From an uncultured Dorea sp. (lineage in GTDB: Bacteria > Bacillota > Clostridia > Lachnospirales > Lachnospiraceae): DNA of 64,000 bases. The translations under genes and the position numbers were made by a program. The DNA is taken from positions 1 to 64,000 of the forward strand of contig UQRE01000001.1 in assembly GCA_900543415.1 (NCBI GenBank), written 5' to 3'. This document shows positions 48,803 through 57,334 of the stretch, piece after piece. Positions within the stretch are counted from its first letter, which is position 1; each line of letters starts with the position of its first letter. The notes beneath the pieces are model-generated. The model saw only the letters and a list, made by a program, of their open reading frames with translations. It searched no databases and had not been told where the DNA came from.

Positions 48803-50095
48803 ATGGAGCAATATATTATTAAGGGTGGTCATCCATTAGTGGGAGAGGTTGAAATTGGTGGCGCAAAAAATGCGGCGCTTGCAATTCTCGCTGCAGCTAT
48901 TATGGCAGATGAAACTGTGAAAATTGACAATCTGCCGGACGTAAATGATATCAATGTCCTGTTAGATGCAATTGCAGGAATTGGAGCAGATGTTCAGCGT
49001 GTGGACCGTCATACGGTTTGGATCAATGGCAGAGGGATCAGAGATTTCAGTATTGAATATGATTATATCAAGAAGATCAGAGCTTCCTACTATTTGTTGG
49101 GAGCATTGCTTGGGAAATATAAGCATGCAGAAGTTGCACTTCCGGGAGGATGTAATATCGGCAGCAGACCGATCGATCAGCATTTGAAAGGATTCCGTGG
49201 ACTTGGTGCAGAAGTTGAAATTGAGCATGGTAAGATTATTGCAGAGGCAGAGCGTCTGGTAGGGAAGCATATTTATTTTGATGTGGTGAGCGTCGGGGCA
49301 ACGATCAATGTGATGATGGCTGCGGCAATGGCAGAGGGTCAGACCATTATGGAGAACGTTGCCAAGGAACCACACGTTGTAGATGTGGCAAACTTCTTGA
49401 ACAGTATGGGCGCAAATATCCGTGGCGCGGGAACAGATGTGATTAAGATCCGTGGTGTTAGACAACTTCATGGGACAGAGTATTCCGTGATTCCGGATCA
49501 GATTGAAGCAGGAACATTTATGTTTGCAGCAGCAGCTACCAAAGGAGATGTGACTGTGCTGAACGTAATTCCGAAGCATCTGGAGGCAACAATTGCTAAA
49601 TTAGTAGAAATCGGATGTGAAGTGGAAGAATTTGATGATGCAGTGCGCGTTGTGTCAAAGGGTAGCCTTACAAGCACACATGTAAAGACGCTGCCATATC
49701 CGGGATTTCCGACAGATATGCAGCCACAGATCGGCGTTACCTTAGCTCTTTGCAAAGGGACAAGTACGATTACAGAGAGTATTTTCGAAAATCGTTTTAA
49801 ATATCTGGATGAGTTGGCGAGAATGGGAGCCAATATCAAAGTGGAGGGAAATTCCGCTACGATTGAAGGTGTGGAGAAATTCTCCGGAGCGAGAGTGAGC
49901 GCGCCGGATCTTCGTGCGGGAGCCGCGCTTTGTATTGCAGGTCTTGCGACAGACGGAATTACGATCGTGGATGATATTGTTTATATTCAGCGTGGATATG
50001 AGCGCTTCGAAGAAAAACTCCGCAGTATCGGCGGCTTGATCGAAAAAGTGGAGACTGAGAGAGAAATCCAGAAATTCAAATTAAAAGTCGGCTAG
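48803..50095 (+). CDS. murA: UDP-N-acetylglucosamine 1-carboxyvinyltransferase
   Basis: First committed step of peptidoglycan synthesis: enolpyruvyl transfer from PEP to UDP-GlcNAc; the target of fosfomycin. It has 430 residues. GGAKNAALAILAAA carries the catalytic Lys, and the PEP-binding/fosfomycin cysteine is present as C117 in PGGCNIGSRP. The segment PSDQxE-like is IPDQIEAGTFM, and GFPTDMQPQIG is conserved. The cysteine implies fosfomycin sensitivity of this enzyme. Own promoter and AGAGGTG ribosome site. Confidence 0.95.
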   Translation: MEQYIIKGGHPLVGEVEIGGAKNAALAILAAAIMADETVKIDNLPDVNDINVLLDAIAGIGADVQRVDRHTVWINGRGIRDFSIEYDYIKKIRASYYLLGALLGKYKHAEVALPGGCNIGSRPIDQHLKGFRGLGAEVEIEHGKIIAEAERLVGKHIYFDVVSVGATINVMMAAAMAEGQTIMENVAKEPHVVDVANFLNSMGANIRGAGTDVIKIRGVRQLHGTEYSVIPDQIEAGTFMFAAAATKGDVTVLNVIPKHLEATIAKLVEIGCEVEEFDDAVRVVSKGSLTSTHVKTLPYPGFPTDMQPQIGVTLALCKGTSTITESIFENRFKYLDELARMGANIKVEGNSATIEGVEKFSGARVSAPDLRAGAALCIAGLATDGITIVDDIVYIQRGYERFEEKLRSIGGLIEKVETEREIQKFKLKVG

Positions 50096-50118
50096 ATAAA
50101 ATTAGCTGGAATTCATCC

Positions 50119-50147
50119 TTGACAATTACTATAAAAGGATGTAAGGT
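50119..50147 (+). promoter_or_regulatory. Candidate promoter of the metK leader
   Basis: A perfect TTGACA at 50119-50124 is followed after 17 bases by TAAGGT (50142-50147), a mediocre -10. The S-box begins 34 bases later. Confidence 0.45.
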
Positions 50148-50180
50148 TTATAAGTACCAAAAATAAATAATGCAAACTTT

Positions 50181-50279
50181 CTCTTATTCAGAGCAGTGGA
50201 GATACAAAGGATCTATGAAGCTGCGGCAACCCCCGTCATGGGAAGGTGCCAACCTGAGCGAGCAATCGAACAATAAGAG
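50181..50279 (+). ncRNA. SAM-I (S-box) riboswitch
   Basis: An 8-bp P1 helix CTCTTATT (50181-50188)/AATAAGAG (50272-50279) encloses the conserved S-box core: AGAGCAGTGGAG, ATGAAGCTGCGGCAACC, and GGAAGGTGCCAACCTGAGCGAG. It senses S-adenosylmethionine; with SAM bound, P1 is held and the downstream terminator (50300-50329) forms. It stands upstream of metK, the SAM-producing enzyme, giving end-product control. Confidence 0.93.
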
Positions 50280-50299
50280 GATTGGTTTATGAGAATATA

Positions 50300-50329
50300 A
50301 ACAGTCCACTTGTTGTGGGCTGTTTTTTT
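50300..50329 (+). terminator. Terminator of the metK S-box expression platform
   Basis: AACAGTCCAC pairs with GTGGGCTGTT around TTGTT, followed by TTTTT. Regulated by the SAM-I riboswitch. Confidence 0.88.
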
Positions 50330-50456
50330 CGCGAAAACAAAGAGCAGGGCAAAAGAATGTCCGCGACTGAGCGCCTATGGCGCGAGGCGGCTCTGCGCAT
50401 TTTATAGAATGAATGATAGCCCCGACAGAGAAAGTACGAAAGAAAGGAAGAAGAAC
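50330..50456 (+). other. Long 5' UTR segment with a G+C-rich palindrome before metK
   Basis: About 125 bases between the riboswitch terminator and metK. They include GCGCC-tat-GGCGC (50371-50383) within CCGCGACTGAGC...GAGGCGGCTCTGCGC, clearly richer in G+C than the flanks. A coding frame is open through it but has no homology to MetK. It may be an inserted repeat like the one in the queT leader. Confidence 0.45.
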
Positions 50457-51644
50457 ATGGAGAAATTATTATTCACATCTGAATCTGTAACAGAAGGTCA
50501 TCCGGATAAGATCTGCGACGCAATTTCTGACGCAGTACTTGACGCTCTCATAGAGCAAGACCCGAACAGTCGTGTGGCATGTGAAACAGCGATCACAACA
50601 GGTCTTGTTCTTGTTATGGGAGAAATCACAACAAACGCATATGTAGATATTCAGAAAATCGTCCGTGAAACAGTAGATGAGATTGGATATAACAGAGGAA
50701 AATACGGATTTGACGCTCATACTTGCGGCGTAATTACTGCAATTGACGAGCAGTCCAGTGACATTGCTATGGGTGTTGACAAAGCGTTGGAGGCGAAAGA
50801 AAACCAGATGTCTGATGAAGAAATCGAAGCGATTGGCGCAGGAGATCAGGGAATGATGTTCGGTTATGCCTGTGATGAGACACCGGAGCTTATGCCATAT
50901 CCGATTTCTCTCGCGCACAAATTGACACGGAAGCTTACAGAAGTTCGTAAAAACGGAACACTTGGCTATTTGAGACCGGACGGAAAATCTCAGGTAACTG
51001 TAGAATATGATGAGGCAGGAGTACCAAAGAGACTGGACGCAGTGGTACTTTCTACACAGCATGATCCGGATGTAACACAGGAGCAGATTCACGAGGACAT
51101 TAAGAAATATGTATTTGATGCGGTAATTCCGGCAGAAATGGTTGACGATAAGACAAAATTCTTCATTAACCCGACAGGACGTTTTGTAATCGGCGGACCT
51201 CACGGAGATTCCGGTGTAACAGGACGTAAGATTATCGTAGATACTTATGGTGGAATGGCTCGGCACGGCGGCGGTGCATTTTCCGGTAAAGACTGTACTA
51301 AAGTAGACCGTTCTGCGGCTTATGCGGCGCGTTATGTGGCTAAGAACATTGTTGCGGCAGGTATTGCAAAGAAATGTGAGATTCAGTTATCTTATGCGAT
51401 CGGTGTAGCACAGCCGACATCTATTATGATTGATACTTTCGGAACAGGAAAAATCTCTGAGGAGAAGTTGGTTGATATCGTAAGAGAGAACTTTGACCTT
51501 CGTCCGGCAGGTATTATCAAGATGTTAGACCTTAGAAGACCGATCTACAAGCAGACAGCAGCATACGGACATTTTGGAAGAACGGATCTTGACCTGTCAT
51601 GGGAGAAAACAGACAAGGCAGAAATTCTCAAATCCTATTTATAA
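50457..51644 (+). CDS. metK: S-adenosylmethionine synthetase
   Basis: Makes SAM from methionine and ATP. It has 395 residues from the ATG at 50457 (AAAGGAAGAAG ribosome site), beginning with the family start MEKLLFTSESVTEGHPDK. GAGDQGMMFGYA and GGGAFSGKDCTKVDRSAAY are the two PROSITE-type signatures, and TGRFVIGGPHGDSGVTGRKI is conserved. The frame runs 49 codons further upstream into the leader, but this is not coding. It is under SAM riboswitch control. Confidence 0.96.
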   Translation: MEKLLFTSESVTEGHPDKICDAISDAVLDALIEQDPNSRVACETAITTGLVLVMGEITTNAYVDIQKIVRETVDEIGYNRGKYGFDAHTCGVITAIDEQSSDIAMGVDKALEAKENQMSDEEIEAIGAGDQGMMFGYACDETPELMPYPISLAHKLTRKLTEVRKNGTLGYLRPDGKSQVTVEYDEAGVPKRLDAVVLSTQHDPDVTQEQIHEDIKKYVFDAVIPAEMVDDKTKFFINPTGRFVIGGPHGDSGVTGRKIIVDTYGGMARHGGGAFSGKDCTKVDRSAAYAARYVAKNIVAAGIAKKCEIQLSYAIGVAQPTSIMIDTFGTGKISEEKLVDIVRENFDLRPAGIIKMLDLRRPIYKQTAAYGHFGRTDLDLSWEKTDKAEILKSYL

Positions 51645-51663
51645 AATTTTAATAAAAGTTTAT

Positions 51664-51690
51664 GGGCGCTTTGGTGAGAGGCGCCCTTTT
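51664..51690 (+). terminator. Terminator of metK
   Basis: GGGCGC (51664-51669) pairs with GCGCCC (51681-51686), followed by TTTTT. Confidence 0.88.
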
Positions 51691-51693
51691 TCA

Positions 51694-51702
51694 TGCTATA
51701 CT
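51694..51702 (+). promoter_or_regulatory. Extended -10 promoter of the second two-component system
   Basis: TGCTATACT (51694-51702) directly behind the metK terminator, 21 bases before the kinase start codon. No clear -35, as the stretch upstream is the terminator stem. Confidence 0.5.
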
Positions 51703-51723
51703 GAAGGCGGAGGACATAAGCAT

Positions 51724-53220
51724 ATGAAGTTGAAAACAAGGTTGTCTATTGCCTTTTTAACAATTACATTAATACCGGTCATACTCTCCGTTGCGATGGT
51801 GCTGATCATGTGGAGAATCCAGGCGGGAGCAATTGAAGAAACATATGGCATTTCCGGTGCAACAGTGGAATCTTTGTCGAATTCTACGCAGGTGCTGTCG
51901 AATCTAACTGAAAAGCCATATCGCGAACTGGAAGAGATGGCAGATCTGCATTCCGGAGAAATGGAAGATGCAACATATTTAGATGGATTTAATCAGCGTC
52001 TGAAAGAAAAGAAGTCCTATCTTCTTGTGCGCAAAGACAGTACGATCGTATATACCGGCGCAGATGCAGGAAAGGTGGAGAAAGTTATCTGTCAGCTTCC
52101 TGATTACGGGGATTCTGCGACGACGTCAAAAAATGGTATTTATCTTGGCGGAGAGGTACAGGCGCTTGTCAAGCAGGTGGATTTCGTTTATCCGGCAGGG
52201 GAACAGGGAAGTGCATTTATTGTCACCAACATCAGCAATGTGATTCCGGAAGTAGAAGAGTTTGTGATGGATATGATGTTTGGTGTGGCCATTGTGCTTG
52301 TATTGACAGCATTTCTTCTGATTGTCTGGATCTACCGTGGGATTATGGGTCCCCTTAATAAGATGCGTGTAGCGGCAAGAAGGATACAGACCGGAGATCT
52401 GGATTTTGAGATTCCGACAGAGGCAGATGATGAGTTGGGACAGCTCAGCCGAGACTTGGAGGATATGCGCCAGAGACTAAAAGATACCGCGGAAGAGAAG
52501 GTTGCTTTTGATAAGGAAAATAAAGAACTGATCAGTAACATTTCCCATGATCTGAAGACACCGGTGACGACGATTAAAGGCTATGCGGAAGGAATCATGG
52601 ATGGCGTGGCGGATACGCCGGAGAAAATGGAAAAATATATTCGGACCATTTATAACAAAGCAAATGAGATGGATACGTTGATCAATGAATTGACATTGTA
52701 TTCTAAGATTGATACGAATCGTATCCCATATAACTTCAAGATTTTGTCAGTGAATGATTATTTCTCGGATTGTGCAGAAGATCTTTCGTTTGATCTGGAG
52801 GCAAAAAATGTCGAGTTCGGATATTTTAATTATGTGGAAGAAGAAGTGCAGGTTATTGCGGACGCGGAGCAGATCACACGTGTGATCCACAATATCGTCA
52901 ACAATTCTGTGAAATATATGGACAAGGAAAAAGGGAAGATTAATCTCAGAATTAAAGATGTAGGAGATTTCGTGCAGGTAGAGATTGAAGATAACGGAAA
53001 AGGAATCGCAGCCAAAGACCTGCCAAATATATTCGAGAGATTTTATCGAACAGATGCTTCCAGAAATTCTTCGAAGGGCGGAAGCGGAATCGGCTTGTCG
53101 ATTGTCAAGAAAATCATCGAAGAACATGGCGGCAAGATATGGGCTACCAGCAGAGAGAATACAGGCACAACCATGTATTTTGTGCTTAGAAAATATCAGG
53201 AGGTACCGGTAAATGAGTAA
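51724..53220 (+). CDS. HAMP-domain sensor histidine kinase
   Basis: A 498-residue membrane kinase starting at 51724 (GGAGG about 10 bases upstream). Two membrane helices (about 8-30 and 183-205) bracket a ~150-residue outside sensor domain. A HAMP domain (GPLNKMRVAARRIQTGDLDF) follows, then HisKA with H275 in ISHDLKTPVTT and an ATPase domain with NNSVKYM (N), DNGKGI (D/G1), FYRTDASR (F) and GGSGIGLSIVKKI (G2). Unusually for this operon type the kinase gene precedes the regulator gene, which overlaps it by 8 bases. The signal is unknown; the following sortase locus is a possible target. Confidence 0.92.
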   Translation: MKLKTRLSIAFLTITLIPVILSVAMVLIMWRIQAGAIEETYGISGATVESLSNSTQVLSNLTEKPYRELEEMADLHSGEMEDATYLDGFNQRLKEKKSYLLVRKDSTIVYTGADAGKVEKVICQLPDYGDSATTSKNGIYLGGEVQALVKQVDFVYPAGEQGSAFIVTNISNVIPEVEEFVMDMMFGVAIVLVLTAFLLIVWIYRGIMGPLNKMRVAARRIQTGDLDFEIPTEADDELGQLSRDLEDMRQRLKDTAEEKVAFDKENKELISNISHDLKTPVTTIKGYAEGIMDGVADTPEKMEKYIRTIYNKANEMDTLINELTLYSKIDTNRIPYNFKILSVNDYFSDCAEDLSFDLEAKNVEFGYFNYVEEEVQVIADAEQITRVIHNIVNNSVKYMDKEKGKINLRIKDVGDFVQVEIEDNGKGIAAKDLPNIFERFYRTDASRNSSKGGSGIGLSIVKKIIEEHGGKIWATSRENTGTTMYFVLRKYQEVPVNE

Positions 53221-53902
53221 GATATTGATTGTGGAGGATGAAGAAGCGATTGCGGATCTGGAAAAGGATTATTTGGAGCTTTCAGGATTTGAAGTAGAAG
53301 TGGCAAATGAAGGGACGCTCGGACTTGAGAAAGCGTTAAGCGGAGAGTACGATCTTTTTATTCTGGATTTAATGCTCCCCGGGGTGGATGGATTTGAAAT
53401 CTGCCGTAAGATTCGCGATGAGAAGAATACTCCGATTATCATGGTATCAGCAAAGAAGGACGATATCGATAAAATACGAGGGTTAGGACTTGGAGCGGAT
53501 GATTATATGACGAAGCCATTCAGCCCAAGCGAATTGGTTGCGCGAGTGAAAGCGCATCTGGCAAGATACGACCGCTTGATCGGAAGTGCGGCAGAGAAAA
53601 ATAAAATCATAGAAATTCGCGGACTCAAGATAGACACAACTGCCCGCCGCGTGTGGGTAAATGGAGAAGAAAAAACATTTACGACAAAAGAATTCGATCT
53701 CCTCGCATTCTTGGCGGCACACCCAAATCATGTATACACGAAGGATGACCTGTTCCGGGAAATCTGGGATATGGAATCCGTAGGAGATATCGCAACGGTA
53801 ACCGTGCACATTAAGAAAATAAGAGAAAAAATAGAACTGGATACATCAAACCCACAGTATATCGAAACAATCTGGGGCGTAGGATATCGGTTTAAGGTAT
53901 AA
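53213..53902 (+). CDS. OmpR/PhoB family response regulator
   Basis: A 229-residue regulator: receiver domain with VEDEE acidic pair, phospho-acceptor D52 (LDLMLPG) and K in YMTKPFSPSEL; winged-helix DNA-binding domain (about 130-229) ending IWGVGYRF. Its ATG lies inside the end of the kinase gene (ATGAGTAA), so the two are translationally coupled. The stop codon overlaps the first bases of palindrome copy h. Confidence 0.93.
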   Translation: MSKILIVEDEEAIADLEKDYLELSGFEVEVANEGTLGLEKALSGEYDLFILDLMLPGVDGFEICRKIRDEKNTPIIMVSAKKDDIDKIRGLGLGADDYMTKPFSPSELVARVKAHLARYDRLIGSAAEKNKIIEIRGLKIDTTARRVWVNGEEKTFTTKEFDLLAFLAAHPNHVYTKDDLFREIWDMESVGDIATVTVHIKKIREKIELDTSNPQYIETIWGVGYRFKV

Positions 53903-53960
53903 TTTAGGACGTAGCATTTTTGCAAAATGCTACGTCCTAAATTGCGTTTTGGGGTGTCCA
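53901..53960. repeat. GGGACGTAGC palindrome, copy h
   Basis: AATTTAGGACGTAGCATTTT/AAAATGCTACGTCCTAAATT at 53901-53943, with a compensating change in both arms (GGGAC to AGGAC, GTCCC to GTCCT). The tail GCGTTTTGGGGTGTCC follows. It begins inside the stop codon of the regulator gene and lies in a convergent gap. Confidence 0.88.
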
Positions 53961-53968
53961 AAATTGAT

Positions 53969-54370
53969 TTAACTGTTTTTGATGAAGGTGGTGTGGCATT
54001 TCGGACACCGGATTTCGATCCGTCCTTTTCCGCGCGGTACGCGGATTTTCTGCTTGCAGCCCGGGCAGCGGTAAATGTGATGTGTCTTCCGTTGTGCCAT
54101 CATGTTTTTCTGTTTGCCGAACCATGTTCTGAGTTTGTAGGTTTTATTTAGGAATGTCTGGTTCTCGCTGGATCTTTTGTACAGGTTTCGAGAGAACATT
54201 CGAAAATATGTCAAAATGATAAAAAACCACGATAAGAGCGACAGTGTGTAGCTGTCAAAGACGATGGACAGCACCATTGTGGCAAGCCCTGCACCGAGAG
54301 AATATTTGCCTAAAGTGTCTACTCCGTACCGCCCATACATAAAACGCATAAATTTTTCTTTCAAAGTCAT
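53969..54370 (-). CDS. Small membrane protein with C-terminal zinc ribbon
   Basis: A 133-residue protein: a short basic N-terminus (FMRFMYGRYGVDTLGKYSL), two close hydrophobic helices (about 25-60), a basic segment, and a C-terminal zinc-ribbon-like part YRCPGCKQKIRVPRGKGRIEIRCPKC with two CPxC knuckles. This combination is common as an uncharacterised Lachnospiraceae protein. The ATG at 54370 lies three bases behind AGGAGG; the TTG before it abuts the ribosome site. Function unknown. Confidence 0.8.
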   Translation of the reverse strand: MTLKEKFMRFMYGRYGVDTLGKYSLGAGLATMVLSIVFDSYTLSLLSWFFIILTYFRMFSRNLYKRSSENQTFLNKTYKLRTWFGKQKNMMAQRKTHHIYRCPGCKQKIRVPRGKGRIEIRCPKCHTTFIKNS

Positions 54371-54581
54371 CAACCTCCTGAAAATATATTATTATCATAC
54401 GATAATGGCAAGTAAAGTCAATAAAACAGAAATTAAAAAAATATAAAATAACTGTAGTCTTTTTTGCTTTTGTGTGAATGATGCTTGTACTGTGAAGAAA
54501 AATCGGCTAAAATAAAGCGTAGATTGATGATGGCTGCAGTGATAGAGCTGTGGAAAATGAGGAAGACTTGGAGTGAGGAAA

Positions 54582-55418
54582 ATGTCGGCTAAGAGAAAGA
54601 TAGATGGGAAATCAAAGGAAATGAATCGTAAGAGAGCAAATCATCACAGAGGGCGCAGAAAGTCGAGGAAGGCGAGACGTAAAAATATGATTTTGAACGC
54701 GATCCTTGTAGCTGCGATTGTTGTTTTTTGTGTGTCTGCTTTCAAACTATTACAGATAGGAAAAGGCTATAAAGACGGGCAGAGTGAATATGAGAAAGTA
54801 CGAGGTGTGGCAATAAAAAATGCGGATGATAAAGAGAAGTTCCGCGTTGATTTTGATGAGCTTATGAAAATTAACGATGATACGGTAGGATGGATCAGGT
54901 TCTATAAGGAACCGTCACAGATCAACTATCCGGTAGTGCAGGGCGAAGATAATGACCTCTATCTCCACAAAACATTTTCGGCGAATGAAAACACACTGGG
55001 AGCGATCTTTGTAGACGCGGCGGCAAGCTCAGACTTTACAGATAAAAATACAATCATTTACGGACATCGTATGAAAGACGGTTCCATGTTCCGTAAGCTG
55101 GAAGAGTATAAAGACAAGGATTTCTGGAAAGAAAATCCGTATTTCTATATTTATACACCGGATGGAAAAGAGATTACTTATAAGATTTATTCGGTTGGTC
55201 AAGTGCTTGATACGTCCGACACATATCTGACCTCTTTTGCCGGCGAGGAGGACTATCAGAAGTTCCTTGATATGACAGTGAAAGAGGCAGACTACGATAC
55301 AGGCGTAAAAGTAACGACGGATGATACTATTGTTACACTTTCCACATGTACCGCAGCCAGTGATGAACACCGTTTTGTTGTGCGGGGAGTCAAAGAGAAA
55401 GAAGTGGAGCTTCAGTAA
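54582..55418 (+). CDS. srtB: Class B sortase
   Basis: Cysteine transpeptidase that attaches surface proteins to the cell wall. It has 278 residues from the ATG at 54582 (GAGTGAGG ribosome site): a strongly basic N-terminus (about 1-35), one membrane helix (about 36-57), and a sortase domain with catalytic H162 (IYGHRM), C256 (TLSTC) and R264 (EHRFVV). The YGHRMKDGSMF and TLSTCTAASDEHR patterns are class B. Two surface proteins with C-terminal sorting-like ends lie 2-8 kb downstream and are plausible substrates. C. difficile SrtB recognises (S/P)PxTG-like motifs, which fits the PKTG end of the first. Confidence 0.92.
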   Translation: MSAKRKIDGKSKEMNRKRANHHRGRRKSRKARRKNMILNAILVAAIVVFCVSAFKLLQIGKGYKDGQSEYEKVRGVAIKNADDKEKFRVDFDELMKINDDTVGWIRFYKEPSQINYPVVQGEDNDLYLHKTFSANENTLGAIFVDAAASSDFTDKNTIIYGHRMKDGSMFRKLEEYKDKDFWKENPYFYIYTPDGKEITYKIYSVGQVLDTSDTYLTSFAGEEDYQKFLDMTVKEADYDTGVKVTTDDTIVTLSTCTAASDEHRFVVRGVKEKEVELQ

Positions 55419-55441
55419 TTTAACAGAGACGAGGTGGGAAT

Positions 55442-55630
55442 ATGTCGTATACATATGAAGTGGGCGATATCGTGACTTTGAAAAAGCAACACCCATGCGG
55501 CAGCAAGGAGTGGGAAATCCTCCGGGTGGGGGCAGACTTCCGGCTGAAATGTATGGGCTGCGGGCATCAGATTATGATCGCGCGTAAAATTGTAGAAAAG
55601 AACACAAAGGATTTGAAGAAAAAAGAGTAG
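55442..55630 (+). CDS. DUF951 domain protein
   Basis: A 62-residue conserved protein: YEVGDIVTLKKQHPCGSKEWEILRVGADFRLKCMGCGHQIM is the full DUF951 domain, with Cys/His residues (HPCG, CMGCGH) that suggest a small metal-binding fold. Such proteins are widespread in Firmicutes, with no known function beyond possible nucleic-acid binding. It sits 23 bases behind the sortase gene and 2 bases before rfbB. Confidence 0.85.
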   Translation: MSYTYEVGDIVTLKKQHPCGSKEWEILRVGADFRLKCMGCGHQIMIARKIVEKNTKDLKKKE

Positions 55631-55632
55631 AT

Positions 55633-56676
55633 ATGAAAAGAACTTATTTAGTAACAGGTGGAGCCGGTTTTATCGGCTCCAATTATATTCATTACATGTT
55701 TGAAAAATATGGCGATAGTATACAGATTATTAATGTAGACAAACTGACATATGCCGGAAGATTAGAAAATCTGGCAGAAGTAGAAGACAGGGGAAATTAT
55801 AGATTTATAGAAGCGGATATCTGCGATAAAGAAATGATAGAGTCGCTTTTTTCAAAATATGTAATCGACAGAGTGGTACATTTTGCGGCAGAGAGTCATG
55901 TGGATCGCAGCATTGATGATCCGGAAATATTTGTGAAAACGAATGTGCTTGGAACCGCTGTTTTGTTAAATGCCGCCCGCAAGGCGTGGGAAAAAGAAGA
56001 TGGCATGTATCTGGAGAATAAGAAATTTCTTCATGTATCTACAGATGAGGTGTACGGTTCATTAGGTGAAACCGGATATTTTTATGAGACAACGCCATAT
56101 GCCCCGCACAGTCCTTACTCGGCAAGCAAAGCGTCTGCAGATATGCTGGTTCGTTCCTATATAGATACGTATGGGTTCCCTGCCAATATTACGAATTGCA
56201 GTAATAATTATGGACCGCGTCAGTTTCCGGAGAAGCTGATTCCTCTTATTATAAAGAATGCGCTGCAAGGAGAAAAACTTCCGATTTATGGAGATGGATT
56301 GAATGTAAGAGACTGGCTCTACGTAGAAGATCATGTGAAGGCGATTGATTTAGTGCAGGAGCAAGGACGGCTCTTTGAGACATATAATATCGGCGGTCAC
56401 AATGAGAAGACGAACCTGGAGATTGTAAATACAATCCTTGAAGTTTTAAGGGAAGCATTAGAGGAAAATGATCCAAGGAAAAGATTTATAAATGATAGCC
56501 TAATCCAGTATGTGGAAGATCGGAAAGGGCATGACAGGCGTTATGCCATCAATGCAGATAAAATAAGAAGAGAGACAGGCTGGATGCCGGAGACTTCTTT
56601 TGAAGACGGGATTCGTGAAACGGTGAAATGGTATCTTGCACATGCAGTTTGGAGCAAATGTGAAGAGAATATATAA
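55633..56676 (+). CDS. rfbB: dTDP-glucose 4,6-dehydratase
   Basis: NAD-dependent second step of dTDP-L-rhamnose synthesis. It has 347 residues. An extended SDR fold has GGAGFIGSNY at the N-terminus, HFAAESHVDRSID, STDEVYGSLGE and the catalytic Y-x3-K in YSASKAS; NNYGPRQFPEKLIPL and GDGLNVRDWLYVEDH are the family signatures. It starts 2 bases after the DUF951 stop. The other rhamnose genes rfbC and rfbD appear 6 kb later, separated by surface protein genes. rfbA was not found in the window. Confidence 0.93.
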   Translation: MKRTYLVTGGAGFIGSNYIHYMFEKYGDSIQIINVDKLTYAGRLENLAEVEDRGNYRFIEADICDKEMIESLFSKYVIDRVVHFAAESHVDRSIDDPEIFVKTNVLGTAVLLNAARKAWEKEDGMYLENKKFLHVSTDEVYGSLGETGYFYETTPYAPHSPYSASKASADMLVRSYIDTYGFPANITNCSNNYGPRQFPEKLIPLIIKNALQGEKLPIYGDGLNVRDWLYVEDHVKAIDLVQEQGRLFETYNIGGHNEKTNLEIVNTILEVLREALEENDPRKRFINDSLIQYVEDRKGHDRRYAINADKIRRETGWMPETSFEDGIRETVKWYLAHAVWSKCEENI

Positions 56677-56718
56677 TAGTAAGATAGAAAAAGTAAAAAT
56701 AATATAGGAGAGGGTAAA

Positions 56719-57147
56719 ATGGCAAGAGAGAAGATTAAAGAATTATTTGCACAGGGAATTGACTGTTCACAGGTAGTGGCGGGAACATTTGCAGAGAAGA
56801 TGCAAATGTCTGAAGAAGATGCAAGGAAGATGTCAGCCTGTTTTGGCGGTGGTATGATGTGCGGTGAGACTTGCGGAGCTGTAACAGGAGCGCTTATGGT
56901 TATTGGCATGGTCTATGGGCATAGCCAAGAAGGGGACATGGATCAGAAAAACATTATGATGGGAAAAGTGGCAGAGTTTAAAGAGCGATATGCAAAGAAA
57001 CGCTCTTCCACAATGTGCAGAGATTTATTGGGGCATGATCTTTCAAAAGAAGGAGAACTCGAAAAGGTTCTAGAAGAGGGCTTGATGTTCAGCTTCTGCC
57101 CGGGAGTAGTGGAAGATGTCCTTGATATATTGGAAGAAATTTTATAG
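56719..57147 (+). CDS. C_GCAxxG_C_C family protein, putative redox protein
   Basis: A 142-residue member of the C_GCAxxG_C_C family (TIGR01909-like). The conserved cysteines appear as DCSQ (C), CFGGGMMCGETCGAVTGA (C, GC-A-x-x-G), MCRDLL (C) and FCPG (C). Members probably bind metal or an iron-sulfur cluster and occur mainly in anaerobes; the reaction is unknown. The ribosome site is AGGAGAGG. It lies between rfbB and the surface proteins and ends at a good terminator. Confidence 0.88.
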   Translation: MAREKIKELFAQGIDCSQVVAGTFAEKMQMSEEDARKMSACFGGGMMCGETCGAVTGALMVIGMVYGHSQEGDMDQKNIMMGKVAEFKERYAKKRSSTMCRDLLGHDLSKEGELEKVLEEGLMFSFCPGVVEDVLDILEEIL

Positions 57148-57161
57148 CAGACAGAGGAAAG

Positions 57162-57191
57162 AAAACGTCGGAAGAAATCCGGCGTTTTTTT
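57162..57191 (+). terminator. Terminator after the C_GCAxxG_C_C gene
   Basis: AAAACGTCGGA pairs with TCCGGCGTTTT and continues into TTTTTTT. Confidence 0.88.
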
Positions 57192-57334
57192 GTGTTCGGA
57201 TTAGTTTTAAAATATATACCATAGAAAAAGTAAATAAATAGCTATGATTTATTACGAAAATCAATTTGTGAAAAAATGGAAGAATGCGATATAGTTAATC
57301 TGTATGAAAAAAATACCAATGAGGAGGAAAAGCA

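Noticed and set aside
48962..49579. Long minus-strand frame of 205 residues inside murA
   Set aside because: Antisense shadow of murA, with no ribosome site and a Cys/His/Ser-rich composition typical of reversed coding sequence.
50310..50456. N-terminal extension of metK upstream of 50457
   Set aside because: The open frame begins in the riboswitch terminator, and MetK proteins begin at the EKLLFTSESVTEGHPDK start.
23506..53960. CRISPR array from the recurring palindromes
   Set aside because: Copies are single, kilobases apart, in both orientations, and without spacers of constant length.
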